This document shows positions 32,554-41,470 of a DNA stretch of 41,470 bases, one piece after another. The notes under the pieces are model-generated. The model was not told the DNA's origin. It saw only the letters and a list, made by a program, of their open reading frames with translations, and did no database searches. Position numbers and translations under genes: made by a program. The DNA comes from an uncultured Oenococcus sp. Its GTDB lineage: Bacteria > Bacillota > Bacilli > Lactobacillales > Lactobacillaceae. The DNA lies in NCBI GenBank assembly GCA_934229385.1, contig CAKQDH010000007.1:1-41470 (forward strand), written 5' to 3'. The stretch's first letter is position 1. Every line of letters begins with the position of its first letter.

Positions 32554-33267
32554 TTAATTTATATTTCTAACTATTAAATCAAGTAAAAAAATTACTGGGG
32601 CTTGAGTAGTAACATTTAAGGTTTTATGAATAGTTTCTTCTTTTATATTATAGTCTAAATTTAAGTCTGATAATTGGGCTACTGAGTTAAAATTGTTATT
32701 TGTTATGCTGATAACTTTAGATCCTAGTTGTTTAAAATTTTTAGTCATTTTTATAATTTGTGAAGTTTCTCCACTAACCGAAAGAACTATGCCAACCGAA
32801 GACTTATTTATTCCTCTTAAATTTAAGGGAAAAAAAGGATCATTAATGAATTTAGCATTTAAACCAAAATTAGAAAACTGTCTAGCCCCATATTGAGCTA
32901 AAATTCCTGAAGTCCCAATTCCGAAAAAAACGATTTCTTTAGCCGACAAGATAATTTTCTTTATTGAATTTATTTTTTCCTTATATCGTTGTTCTAAATT
33001 TTGGTTAAAGTAGTTTTGCTCATAAGAAATGAGGTCGTTTTTTTTAGGCTTAGAGTTAGCATATTTCAACCTATTAGAAACGCCATATTTAAATTCCTGA
33101 AAACCTGAATATCCCATTTTTTTTAGACACCTAATAATGGATGATGTTGAAGCGTTAGTTCTATTGGCAAGGTATCGAATATTCATAGATGGAATTTTAT
33201 TAATGTTGGCAAGAATGTAATTATAAATGGAGATTTCAGTTGAGGTAAGGTTTTTTAAAGATTCCAC
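32554..33267 (-). CDS. RpiR/MurR-family transcriptional regulator
   Basis: 237 residues. An N-terminal HTH_6 domain (1-75; LANRTNASTSSIIRCLKKMGYSGFQEFK is the recognition region) is followed by a SIS sugar-phosphate-binding domain (about 100-237; FFGIGTSGILAQYGARQF and VLSVSGETSQIIKMTK). AAGGAG precedes the ATG. Divergent from the beta-glucoside operon by about 200 bases, it is the likely local regulator, sensing a phosphorylated sugar such as the product of the phospho-beta-glucosidase. Confidence 0.92.
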   Translation of the reverse strand: MESLKNLTSTEISIYNYILANINKIPSMNIRYLANRTNASTSSIIRCLKKMGYSGFQEFKYGVSNRLKYANSKPKKNDLISYEQNYFNQNLEQRYKEKINSIKKIILSAKEIVFFGIGTSGILAQYGARQFSNFGLNAKFINDPFFPLNLRGINKSSVGIVLSVSGETSQIIKMTKNFKQLGSKVISITNNNFNSVAQLSDLNLDYNIKEETIHKTLNVTTQAPVIFLLDLIVRNIN

Positions 33268-33342
33268 TTATTTTTTCTCCTTAAATTTAAGCACTTTTTA
33301 TTAGTTTATCTATTTATATTTTATATAATTTTGTTCCAGAAA

Positions 33343-33401
33343 ATGAAACGGTTTCCAAAAACTGTTTTTTTCCTTTTCTGAAAACGCTTCCTCTATATAA
33401 T
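33343..33401 (+). promoter_or_regulatory. Promoter region of the beta-glucoside operon with cre-like sites
   Basis: Two CcpA-like sites: TGAAACGGTTTCCA (33344-33357) and TGAAAACGCTTCCT (33379-33392). A TATAAT -10 box lies at 33396-33401, so the second site covers the promoter spacer and would give glucose repression. The first contains a perfect GAAAC-G-GTTTC dyad and could instead bind the RpiR protein. No clear -35 box is visible. Confidence 0.6.
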
Positions 33402-33451
33402 GAGAAATGAAACAAATTAATTGTTAAAGAAATTTTATAAATAAAAATTAA

Positions 33452-34912
<1,461 letters not shown>

Positions 34913-34924
34913 AGGAGAAACATT

Positions 34925-35233
34925 ATGACTAAAATTTTATTAGCTTGTGCGGAAGGTATGTCGACGAGTTTATTAATGAATAAAATGAAAGACTATGCCA
35001 AACAAAAGGGACTTTCAGATATTACAGTAGAAGCTACTAATGTTTCTGGTTTAGATAGTAAGATGGCTTCTGATAAACCAAACATTTTACTACTAGGCCC
35101 TCAGGTTAGATATATGCAAAACCAGTTGCAAAATAGCCTAGATATTCCCGTCGATGTAATTGACATGATGGACTACGGCATGATGAAAGGAGACAAAGTT
35201 TTAGATAAAGCTTTAACTGATTTAAAAAAATGA
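34925..35233 (+). CDS. PTS lactose/cellobiose-family IIB component
   Basis: 102 residues. The phosphorylated Cys8 is in LLACAEGMSTSLLMNKM, the lac-family IIB loop. LLGPQVRYM (56-64) is the second conserved element. AAAGGAG lies before the ATG, 12 bases behind the glucosidase gene. It receives phosphate from IIA and passes it to the incoming sugar. Confidence 0.95.
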   Translation: MTKILLACAEGMSTSLLMNKMKDYAKQKGLSDITVEATNVSGLDSKMASDKPNILLLGPQVRYMQNQLQNSLDIPVDVIDMMDYGMMKGDKVLDKALTDLKK

Positions 35234-35559
35234 CTGAAGATAATACCAAAGAACAACAAGCCGTTATGCAATTAATTGCTTTTGGTGGTGATAGTCGAAG
35301 CAATTCTATTGAAGCTATTCGAGCTGCCAAAGATGGCGATTTTAAAAAAGCTCAACAAAAACTTAAAGCAGCTAACGAAAGTCTAACTAAAGCTCATAAT
35401 AACCAAACTAATTTCCTCACTCAGGAAGCCCAAGGTAAAAGCCACGTTACTTTGTTTATGGTACATGCTCAAGATCAAGTTATGAATGCAATGACCATTC
35501 GTGATTTGGCGCAAGAGTTTATTGATGTTTATAAAAAGATGGATCAAAAGTCCAAATAA
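35230..35559 (+). CDS. PTS lactose/cellobiose-family IIA component
   Basis: 109 residues, overlapping the IIB gene by 4 bases (ATGA). Three-helix IIA of the lac family: the phosphorylated His79 is in LFMVHAQDQVMNAMT, and FGGDSRSNSIEAIRAAKDGDF is the conserved first helix region. It transfers phosphate from HPr to IIB. Confidence 0.95.
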   Translation: MTEDNTKEQQAVMQLIAFGGDSRSNSIEAIRAAKDGDFKKAQQKLKAANESLTKAHNNQTNFLTQEAQGKSHVTLFMVHAQDQVMNAMTIRDLAQEFIDVYKKMDQKSK

Positions 35560-35582
35560 AATAATTTAAGGAAATAAAATTT

Positions 35583-36890
35583 ATGAGTGGAAAAAACAAA
35601 TCTAATTTTATTAACGATAAGTTAATTCCTTCCTTTCAAAAGTTAGCCGCGACAAAACATCTAACTGCTTTGAGAGATGGAATGACAACTGCTGTTCCTA
35701 TGATCATTATCGGTTCCGTATTTATGATCATTGCTCAGTTTCCTATTAAATCTTATTTAAGGTTTATGTCTCATGTTTTTGGAAGTAACTGGGCTACTAC
35801 AGCTCAGGATATAACACAAGCTTCTTTTAATTTAATGGGATTAATAGCTGTTGTAGGGATATCTTACAGCTTAGCAAAAAAATTTAAAGTGGACGCGATA
35901 TCAGCTTCTGTAGTGGCTTTAGGATGTTTTATTTTAACAATTCCACTTCATACTGATTCTAAAGGCAATTTTTGGGTTCCTCTTCAGCAATTAAGTGCAC
36001 AAGGTTTATTTATTGCTTTAATAATTGGTTTGTTCATTACAGATTTATATGTTTGGATAGTCCATAAAAATATAACCATTAAAATGCCTGCTACTGTTCC
36101 ACCAGCTGTAGCTAATTCTTTTGTTTCTTTAATTCCTGGTTTTTTGTGCCTATTATTGGTATGGGTAATCAGATTGGTGGTTGGAGCTACCCCTATGAAA
36201 AGTATTCCTAATATTATTAATTTCTTTTTGGCAAAACCTTTGGGCGCTGTTAATAATAGCTTTTGGGGAGCTTTAATAGTAGAATTTGTCATTAGCTTGT
36301 TATGGTTTTTTGGTATTCATGGGGCTAATACTGTAAGCGGTATTTTACAACCAATTTGGTTAAGTGCTATGTTTCAAAATAATGTAGCGTTTAAAGCTAG
36401 TAAAGAAATTCCAAATGTTGTATCTCAGCAATTTTTTGATTGTTTTGATCATATTGGAGGTTCAGGGGCTACTTTGGGTTTTGCAATTATGATTGCTCTT
36501 TTAGCCCGTAGTGCTCAATTGAAAGATCTTGGAAAGTTAGTTATTGGTCCCGCAGCTTTTAATGTTAACGAACCAATCATTTTCGGTGCGCCTGTTGTTT
36601 TGAACTATCAATTGTTTGTCCCGTTCTTTTTGGCCCCGTTAGCAAATGCATCCATTACATATATAACTATGGCAACCGGTTTAGTACATAAAACTATAGG
36701 GGTAATGGTGCCATGGACTACACCACCATTATTTTCTGGCTGGTTAGCGACAGGACATGTATCAGGGATAATTTTACAAATTGTCTTAATTATAATTGAT
36801 GCTGCTATTTATTATCCTTTCTTTAGATCTCTTGATAAGCGTTACTTAGCACAAGAAAAAGCTAAAGCAAAAGAATTAAAAACCGCATAA
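35583..36890 (+). CDS. PTS lactose/cellobiose-family IIC permease
   Basis: 435 residues with about ten membrane segments. Family marks: LRDGMTTAVPMIIIGSVFM (near 25-43), WFFGIHGANTVSGIL (about 240-254), GGSGATLGFAI and the substrate-binding NVNEPIIFGAPVV (about 325-337). It carries cellobiose or a related beta-glucoside across the membrane with concomitant phosphorylation. It follows IIA by 23 bases and closes the operon before a terminator. Confidence 0.95.
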   Translation: MSGKNKSNFINDKLIPSFQKLAATKHLTALRDGMTTAVPMIIIGSVFMIIAQFPIKSYLRFMSHVFGSNWATTAQDITQASFNLMGLIAVVGISYSLAKKFKVDAISASVVALGCFILTIPLHTDSKGNFWVPLQQLSAQGLFIALIIGLFITDLYVWIVHKNITIKMPATVPPAVANSFVSLIPGFLCLLLVWVIRLVVGATPMKSIPNIINFFLAKPLGAVNNSFWGALIVEFVISLLWFFGIHGANTVSGILQPIWLSAMFQNNVAFKASKEIPNVVSQQFFDCFDHIGGSGATLGFAIMIALLARSAQLKDLGKLVIGPAAFNVNEPIIFGAPVVLNYQLFVPFFLAPLANASITYITMATGLVHKTIGVMVPWTTPPLFSGWLATGHVSGIILQIVLIIIDAAIYYPFFRSLDKRYLAQEKAKAKELKTA

Positions 36891-36958
36891 TTTTAAAATT
36901 ATAATTTTATTTCAGAAACTAAAAATATGTCATGTTAAATAAAAAAATAGATAAAACT

Positions 36959-36983
36959 TAGGAACCTTAAGGCTCCTTTTTTG
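36959..36983 (+). terminator. Terminator of the PTS operon
   Basis: AGGAACC / GGCTCCT around TTAA (one A-C mismatch), followed by TTTTTG. It lies about 70 bases past the IIC stop. Confidence 0.7.
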
Positions 36984-37049
36984 TTTGCTTTACTAATTTT
37001 TATTTAAAAATTAAAATAAGATAAATAATTTTTTTAAGGATAAAAGGCT

Positions 37050-37625
37050 ATGAATTTTTCAAAAGAATATAAACGAAAAGAAGTAGTACCTCTTCCGAGC
37101 GATAGTGAAATTCGTCCAATTATAGGTAAAAATTACGATCCTAAAAGAGCTTTAAATGTTTTAAAAATGTTTGCCGGAATTAATGATAAAGATATGTATA
37201 AAGCCATTATTAATTTAATAGATGCCATCTTTTCTACTAGCGGAATTGATCCTCGAAGTAGGGAAATTATCATTTTGCGGGCAGCTAAAATTTTAAATGT
37301 TCCCTATGAATGGCAAGCTAATGAAAAAATGGCGCAAAATGTTGGTTTAAGTAAAGAAGAAATTGTTGCTTTAACTAAAAAAGAGGTCTCTGGAATAAAA
37401 AAAGAATATATTTTGTTAAGTAAAGCTACTGATGAATTATCTTTAAAAGCTGATTTTAGCGATAAAATTTTAAAGAATTTGAAAAAATATTTTGGCAATT
37501 CTCAAACTAGAAAAATTATTTTCTTAATTTCTTGGTTTAATTTATTAAGCCGATTTTTAAATGGCTGTCGAGTGCCATTAGAAAAAACTAATAAAATTGG
37601 CAATGGCACTTCTCCGTTAAATTAG
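37050..37625 (+). CDS. Carboxymuconolactone decarboxylase (CMD/AhpD-fold) family protein
   Basis: 191 residues, all helical. The core IDPRSREIIILRAAKILNVPYEWQANEKMAQNVGLSKEEI-type block (about 70-110) is the CMD family signature. The CxxC of AhpD is absent, so it is not an alkylhydroperoxidase partner; the only Cys is in NGCRVPL near the C terminus. A second half (120-191) repeats the helical pattern. AAGGAT precedes the ATG. The function of this subfamily in lactobacilli is not known to me. Confidence 0.8.
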   Translation: MNFSKEYKRKEVVPLPSDSEIRPIIGKNYDPKRALNVLKMFAGINDKDMYKAIINLIDAIFSTSGIDPRSREIIILRAAKILNVPYEWQANEKMAQNVGLSKEEIVALTKKEVSGIKKEYILLSKATDELSLKADFSDKILKNLKKYFGNSQTRKIIFLISWFNLLSRFLNGCRVPLEKTNKIGNGTSPLN

Positions 37626-37722
37626 AAGTATAAATTGTAAAAAATAATTTATTAAAAAGTTTTTATTTTCTAATATTTTTTAAAAGATACAATTCCTTAT
37701 TTTTTTATAAGAAAAAAGTTTT

Positions 37723-38511
37723 TTAAATAAAGCCTTGTGATTGTAAAAACAAATAAGCTGCTAAAATAAAAGCTCCAATTGCAATTACAGTTTTGAAAAC
37801 TTTTTCTGATAAATGGCGGACAATCATAGGGCCAATATAACCGCCAATTATAAAGCCTATCCCCATTGGGATTGAAATTTGCCAAAATACGTGACTTTTG
37901 AATGAATATATAATTGAAGCTATTACATTAGAAGCGCTTAAAGAAATATTTTTCAAAGCGTTTGCTGCTAATAATTTCCAACGGTTTAAAAGGGTGAAAA
38001 GAACCATCATTACGATCCCTCCACCTGCACCAAAATAACCACAGTAAACTCCTAAAACTAAAATAGAAAGGTTTACTAATAAGTTTTCTAATAATTTTTT
38101 GTTTTTGGTTTTTGGGATATTTTTTTTAGTATTTAGTTTAGGGGGAAACAAAATTAAAAATCCAGCTCCTAACATGAAAAAGGGAACAATTTTTTCAAAT
38201 GTATTTTGAGGAGCTTTTAAAAGTAAAATGGTACCAAAGATACTGCCAATAACTGTTAAGGGAAGTATTTTAAGTAGACTCTTTTCGTTTCCTTTAAGCT
38301 CTCTTTGAGAAGATATAGCTGCTCCTAAACCTGTAAACATTAAACCAGCCGTATTTGTTACGTTAGCATAAATAGGAGGTAGTCCAGTTAAAAGTAAGGC
38401 AGGATAAGATACTAAAGAAGCAAGGCCAGTGACGGTACTTAAAATACCTGCTATAATCCCTATGGGGAAAAGTATTAGTCCTACTAACCACAAATTCATA
38501 GAGTTAACCAA
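37723..38511 (-). CDS. TauE/SafE-family membrane permease
   Basis: 262 residues with eight predicted membrane segments arranged as two repeats. The signatures GILSTVTGLASLVSYPALLLTGLPPIYANVTNT-like region (21-53) and GVYCGYFGAGGGIVMM (about 154-169) are present. The family moves sulfite, sulfonates or other anions. I take the TTG at 38511 as start because AGGAGG lies 6-7 bases upstream; the ATG four codons later is too far from it. Confidence 0.88.
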   Translation of the reverse strand: MVNSMNLWLVGLILFPIGIIAGILSTVTGLASLVSYPALLLTGLPPIYANVTNTAGLMFTGLGAAISSQRELKGNEKSLLKILPLTVIGSIFGTILLLKAPQNTFEKIVPFFMLGAGFLILFPPKLNTKKNIPKTKNKKLLENLLVNLSILVLGVYCGYFGAGGGIVMMVLFTLLNRWKLLAANALKNISLSASNVIASIIYSFKSHVFWQISIPMGIGFIIGGYIGPMIVRHLSEKVFKTVIAIGAFILAAYLFLQSQGFI

Positions 38512-38702
38512 AAACAGCCTCCTTTTGCAATAAAAATCTTTTTGATGTCTATCTTAATTTTTAATTTAATTTAAAATTAATCTTTTATTTAAAGATAGTT
38601 TTAATTATAGAGATTTTTTTAAATAAAGGCTATTTTCTATTTAAATTTAGACAAAAAATTATTTTAGTTTTTATGGGAAGACAAGTTTAAAATAAAAGAA
38701 AT

Positions 38703-38864
38703 ATGTCAATCATAAATATTATGAGTGTTCTGGTAGGTATTTGTCTTTTTATATTATTATTGAGGATATCTCTGACATTTTTTGGTTTTTTAATTCGGTT
38801 AACTCTCTTTGCTATTATTATTTTTGGGTGCATTAATCTTCTAAATTTATTTTTTGGAATTTAA
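38703..38864 (+). CDS. Possible small membrane protein
   Basis: 53 codons from ATG to TAA, almost entirely hydrophobic: MSIINIMSVLVGICLFILLL, one Arg, then a second stretch to NLLNLFFGI. Two membrane helices are likely. The ribosome binding site is weak (AAAAGAA). The consistent hydrophobic character with isolated Arg residues argues for a real gene, but chance is not excluded. Confidence 0.4.
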   Translation: MSIINIMSVLVGICLFILLLRISLTFFGFLIRLTLFAIIIFGCINLLNLFFGI

Positions 38865-38877
38865 TTTTAAGAAGAAT

Positions 38878-39363
38878 TTAGTTATTTTTTTTATTTAAAT
38901 TAAAAGATGATACGGGAGGGAATTTAAAATATACTCCTGAATAATAACTAGATTCCATTATTTGATCTAACTTATAAAATATAATTTGATCGTTAAAAGC
39001 TTTTTCTCTAAAAGCAGTTTCCAGTTGTTTTTTATTCATTAAAAAAAGTTGTTTTTTAGGAAAACTTTTAATTAAATCTTCTGTAATACAAAAAGCATTT
39101 TTGTTTTTACAATTTTTTATATAATTGTAAGAAATAGAGTAAGAATATGAATGCATGAATTTCTTTTGGTAAACTTTTTTTTCTTTATTTGATAAAGTTG
39201 GAAATCTTTTTAAATAATTTTGACAATTTTTAAGTAATTTATTATATAAAGTAGTTCCCGTGTTTCGTAAATTATTATTAATGAAGGGTAAAAGGTCTTT
39301 TTTATCAATATAACTGATTTTGGTCCATTTAATAAATAGTTTTTGTATTTTGCTTAATTTCAC
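38878..39363 (-). CDS. Unknown basic protein
   Basis: 161 residues beginning with GTG at 39363 (MKLSKIQKLFIKWTK). Lys-, Tyr- and Asn-rich, with three Cys including NYIKNCKNKNAFC. No signal peptide and no membrane segment. No strong ribosome binding site is visible, so the start is uncertain. Not recognised. Confidence 0.5.
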   Translation of the reverse strand: MKLSKIQKLFIKWTKISYIDKKDLLPFINNNLRNTGTTLYNKLLKNCQNYLKRFPTLSNKEKKVYQKKFMHSYSYSISYNYIKNCKNKNAFCITEDLIKSFPKKQLFLMNKKQLETAFREKAFNDQIIFYKLDQIMESSYYSGVYFKFPPVSSFNLNKKNN

Positions 39364-39643
39364 TTTATTTTTAAAGAGGTTTAAAATCCTAATAATAAAA
39401 TTAATTTTTTTCTTATTTTTCTTTTATATAAAATTTTAAAACATATTTTTAAATTAACTAGTTAGATGTATAAATTTTGTAATAAATAATATGAATTCAA
39501 AAATGAGCAAAATGCTTTTACAAAAAATTAGATGATATTTTTTTATAGTTTATTAATTTTGTTAAAAACTTTGTTAAAAAATTTTTAAGTTAAATTCATT
39601 ATAGTAAAAGTTTTAAACTAGTATCTTAAAATTATATTTTTCT

Positions 39644-40315
39644 TTATTTTTTAAAATATCGTAAATGTTCTAAGACAATCGAAATTAAAGGAAGACAAAA
39701 TCCAGAAACTAAACCACCTAAATGTGCCAGGATATCAATAGAAGGGTCAGATAACCCGCTTAATAAATTCCAAAGAAGAAAAATAAATAGAGCTGGGAAA
39801 TAGGCTTGGGTTTTTTTGGGAGTAAAAAGGGCATAAGCAGTTATAGCTGCCATTACACCAAAAATAGCTCCAGAAGCTCCAACAGAAACTAAATGAGGAT
39901 TAACTAATGAACTAGTTATATTTCCTATAATTCCACTTGTTAAATAAATTATTAAATAATTAAAAATATTAGTTCGTCTTTCAAGGGCAAAACCAAAGAC
40001 CAAAAGAGTTATCATATTAGTAACAATATGAAGCAGACTAGCATGTAAAAATAAAGAAATGATAAGTCGATAAGGTTGATGATGTAAAGATAGAGGAGCA
40101 TAATTGGCTCCTGATTTTATTAAACTAATATTACTTTCTTTTCCTGATAAAATCGGTATTAAACCTGTAGTTTTTATTTCATATAGAAAAAATGAAATGT
40201 TAATGAGAACTAAACAGATCGTTATTATTTTTTGAGATCTAAGAAAGTTAAATCTGATTATATTTTTAATCATTTTATTATAAGTTATAAAATCCTTATT
40301 TCTGTATTTTTTCAA
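39644..40315 (-). CDS. Rhomboid-family intramembrane serine protease
   Basis: 223 residues as given, with about six or seven membrane helices. The catalytic Ser148 is in GASGAIFGVMAA and His198 in LAHLGGLVSGF; the oxyanion region HASLLHIVTNM carries His96 and Asn100. Rhomboids cleave membrane proteins within the bilayer. The first codon at 40315 is TTG without a good ribosome binding site; the ATG at 40273 (residue 15) is an alternative start, with AAGGA rather far upstream. Confidence 0.9.
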   Translation of the reverse strand: MKKYRNKDFITYNKMIKNIIRFNFLRSQKIITICLVLINISFFLYEIKTTGLIPILSGKESNISLIKSGANYAPLSLHHQPYRLIISLFLHASLLHIVTNMITLLVFGFALERRTNIFNYLIIYLTSGIIGNITSSLVNPHLVSVGASGAIFGVMAAITAYALFTPKKTQAYFPALFIFLLWNLLSGLSDPSIDILAHLGGLVSGFCLPLISIVLEHLRYFKK

Positions 40316-40407
40316 ATAAACATTAATAGACGATATTTTTTTACATTATATATGGTTAATATAAAAGGTATAAAATTTTTAAAATGGTTTGAGGTTTGGT
40401 AAACAGT

Positions 40408-40605
40408 ATGGCTAACTTTATTTCGGTGAAAAACGAAAGCAAGGTTTTTATCAATGGAGATAGTCATATCCATGCTAACGATAAAGTTAGCTTTGAAGTT
40501 AACAAAGGGGAGTTAACGGTGATCTTAGGTAATTCTGGAGCCGGGAAGACTACCCTTTTAGATATTTTAGGTGGCATGGACACTTTATCTTCAGGAAATA
40601 TCTAA
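40408..40605 (+). pseudogene. Truncated 5' fragment of an ABC transporter ATPase gene
   Basis: 65 residues (MANFISVKNESKVF...) including Walker A GNSGAGKTT, then a stop right after LSSGNI, where the intact family continues into the Q-loop. The first 81 bases are identical at 79 positions to the gene start at 41390-41470. The copy is therefore a recent duplicate that has lost its Q-loop, signature and Walker B. Stops occur repeatedly in the following 60 bases. Confidence 0.85.
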
Positions 40606-40641
40606 TTTGTCTTTTAAGAAGATGGACATGTGAATGGGAAA

Positions 40642-41243
40642 TTAGTCCTTTAGGCCTAATAATTGATAGGGTGAAAGAACTCGTGTTTTAACTATTATAT
40701 CAGTGATATCTTTTTCTGATGAGTCTTCTTTTTTTAGCCAAAATTGGATAATATCCACTAGCCCCGAAACAACAATTTGAATAACATAATCAGCAGGGAT
40801 GGTTGAGTTAAAAGAAATTTTGCCTTTGATTTGTGTGATTCGTAATAGAAGATTTTTTTTTAAAATATTAAATATATTTTGTATGAATTTAGAGTCTCCG
40901 TTTTGGCCCACTAAAAAAGTTAATAATTTTTTATTTTTATTTAAGAAATGGAACAACCTCAGTAATTGGGGATGGGGTGCTTTTATATCTGGATTTACTA
41001 CTAGGATTTCATCCATGACACCTACCAATTTTTTCTCTAGTTCTTTATTCAGTTTTTTTTCAATATTAATTATTAAAGAATCTTTATCAGAATAGTGAAG
41101 ATAAAAAGTGCCACGGTTAATTTTTAAGTATTTGATGATATCACTGACAGTTATTTTAGACAAGGGCTTTTTTGCTCCGATAGTAATTAAAGCTTTGATT
41201 ATTTTCGTATTGGTTTTTGAAAATTAATTTTTTTAATATTCAT
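40642..41243 (-). pseudogene. TetR-family regulator gene with an apparent frameshift
   Basis: The frame from a TTG at 41163 gives 173 residues that start inside the TetR DNA-binding domain (SKITVSDIIKYLKINRGTFYLHYSDKDSL). Upstream, an ATG at 41243 with AGAGGA before it begins MNIKKINFQKPIRK and then stops. The bases after the switch point encode IIKALITIGAKKPL in the frame of the main protein, exactly the missing first helix. One extra A in the AAAA run at 41202-41205 would join the two into a normal TetR protein of about 200 residues. It is a frameshift mutation, a homopolymer read error or a slippage switch. The C-terminal part is of the TetR_C_8-like kind. Confidence 0.75.
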
Positions 41244-41273
41244 GGTCTTTATAGTTCCTCTGTTTTGTCTATT

Positions 41274-41354
41274 GCTCAACAGTTTTTAATAATTTGTGTA
41301 TTGTCCTTTTTTAGTATTTATAATACTTTATATTATATAGTTACTCAACAGAGT
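41274..41354. promoter_or_regulatory. Divergent TetR/ABC control region
   Basis: CTCAACAG occurs at 41275-41282 and 41345-41352. The second lies within the dyad ACTC-AACA-GAGT (41343-41354), a plausible TetR operator. A TATAAT at 41319-41324 lies between them in the ABC direction. The region separates the TetR start from the intact ABC gene start. Confidence 0.5.
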
Positions 41355-41389
41355 GATCATTTTAAAAAAAGTTAAAGGAACAGATAATC

Positions 41390-41470
41390 ATGTCTAACTT
41401 TATTTCGGTGAAAAACGAAAGCAAGGTTTTTATCAATGGAGATAGCCATATCCATGCTAACGATAAAGTT
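41390..41470 (+). CDS. ABC transporter ATP-binding protein (3' end outside window)
   Basis: 27 codons, MSNFISVKNESKVFINGDSH and on, open to the right edge. AAAGGA lies about 11 bases before the ATG. It is the parent or sister of the truncated copy at 40408. The N-terminal pattern fits MacB/LolD-type ATPases that work with an FtsX-like permease, the usual partners of a TetR regulator of this kind, but neither partner is in the window. Confidence 0.8.
   Translation, partial: MSNFISVKNESKVFINGDSHIHANDKV

Noticed and set aside
35984..36292. 102-codon minus-strand frame inside the PTS IIC gene
   Set aside because: It is the shadow of a clearly functional permease gene; no ribosome binding site and no family resemblance.

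Overview
The window is a very AT-rich stretch (by eye about three quarters A+T, more between genes) of a low-GC Gram-positive bacterium. Most genes have AGGAGG-like ribosome binding sites and start with ATG, TTG or GTG. A Met-specific T-box riboswitch, a lactose/cellobiose-type PTS operon with CcpA-like sites, a YtrA-type GntR/ABC unit, an acetoin reductase and a plasmid replication pair typical of lactobacilli (Rep_3 initiator plus DUF536 protein) point to the Lactobacillaceae. I cannot name the species. There is no rRNA, tRNA, CRISPR array, transposase or integrase gene that I can see.

Layout. 1-4010 (minus strand): a coiled-coil protein whose N-terminal DnaQ-like exonuclease fold has lost its catalytic residues and which runs off the left edge; dihydrofolate reductase; an oligopeptide-binding protein without a lipobox. 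4011-10825: a long gene-free stretch, alanine racemase, N-acetylglucosamine-6-phosphate deacetylase, several small unknown proteins and an orphan PstS-like protein. 11051-13344: a plasmid-type replication module made of a DUF536 helix-turn-helix protein behind a dyad, a convergent Rep_3 initiator, four 21-22 bp iterons and perfect palindromes. 13444-15306: GntR regulator/ABC ATPase/permease operon. 15370-16450: two related, apparently structured RNA elements on either side of an 86-residue ORF. 16581-22013: aldehyde dehydrogenase, an aminotransferase, small unknown genes and a membrane-anchored matrixin-type zinc protease. 22402-25786: an unknown gene divergent from a family B DNA polymerase with intact exonuclease motifs and an unusual NTDG motif C. 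25811-30850: a Met T-box followed by a methionine synthase-like protein, MetA, MetY and homoserine dehydrogenase, which together take aspartate semialdehyde to methionine. 30928-36890: acetoin reductase, a DNA glycosylase, an RpiR regulator and a beta-glucoside PTS operon (phospho-beta-glucosidase, IIB, IIA, IIC). 37050-41470: a CMD-family protein, a TauE/SafE permease, small unknowns, a rhomboid protease, and a disturbed regulator/ABC locus with a duplicated ABC gene start and an apparently frameshifted TetR gene.

The housekeeping metabolic genes suggest a chromosome or a large chromid. The Rep_3/DUF536/iteron module, the family B polymerase and the pseudo-exonuclease coiled-coil protein look like plasmid or mobile-element replication functions lodged among them. 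The most interesting items are the polymerase (possibly of the primer-independent type), the paired RNA elements, the regulatory motif shared by the DUF536 and polymerase regions, and the pseudo-exonuclease.
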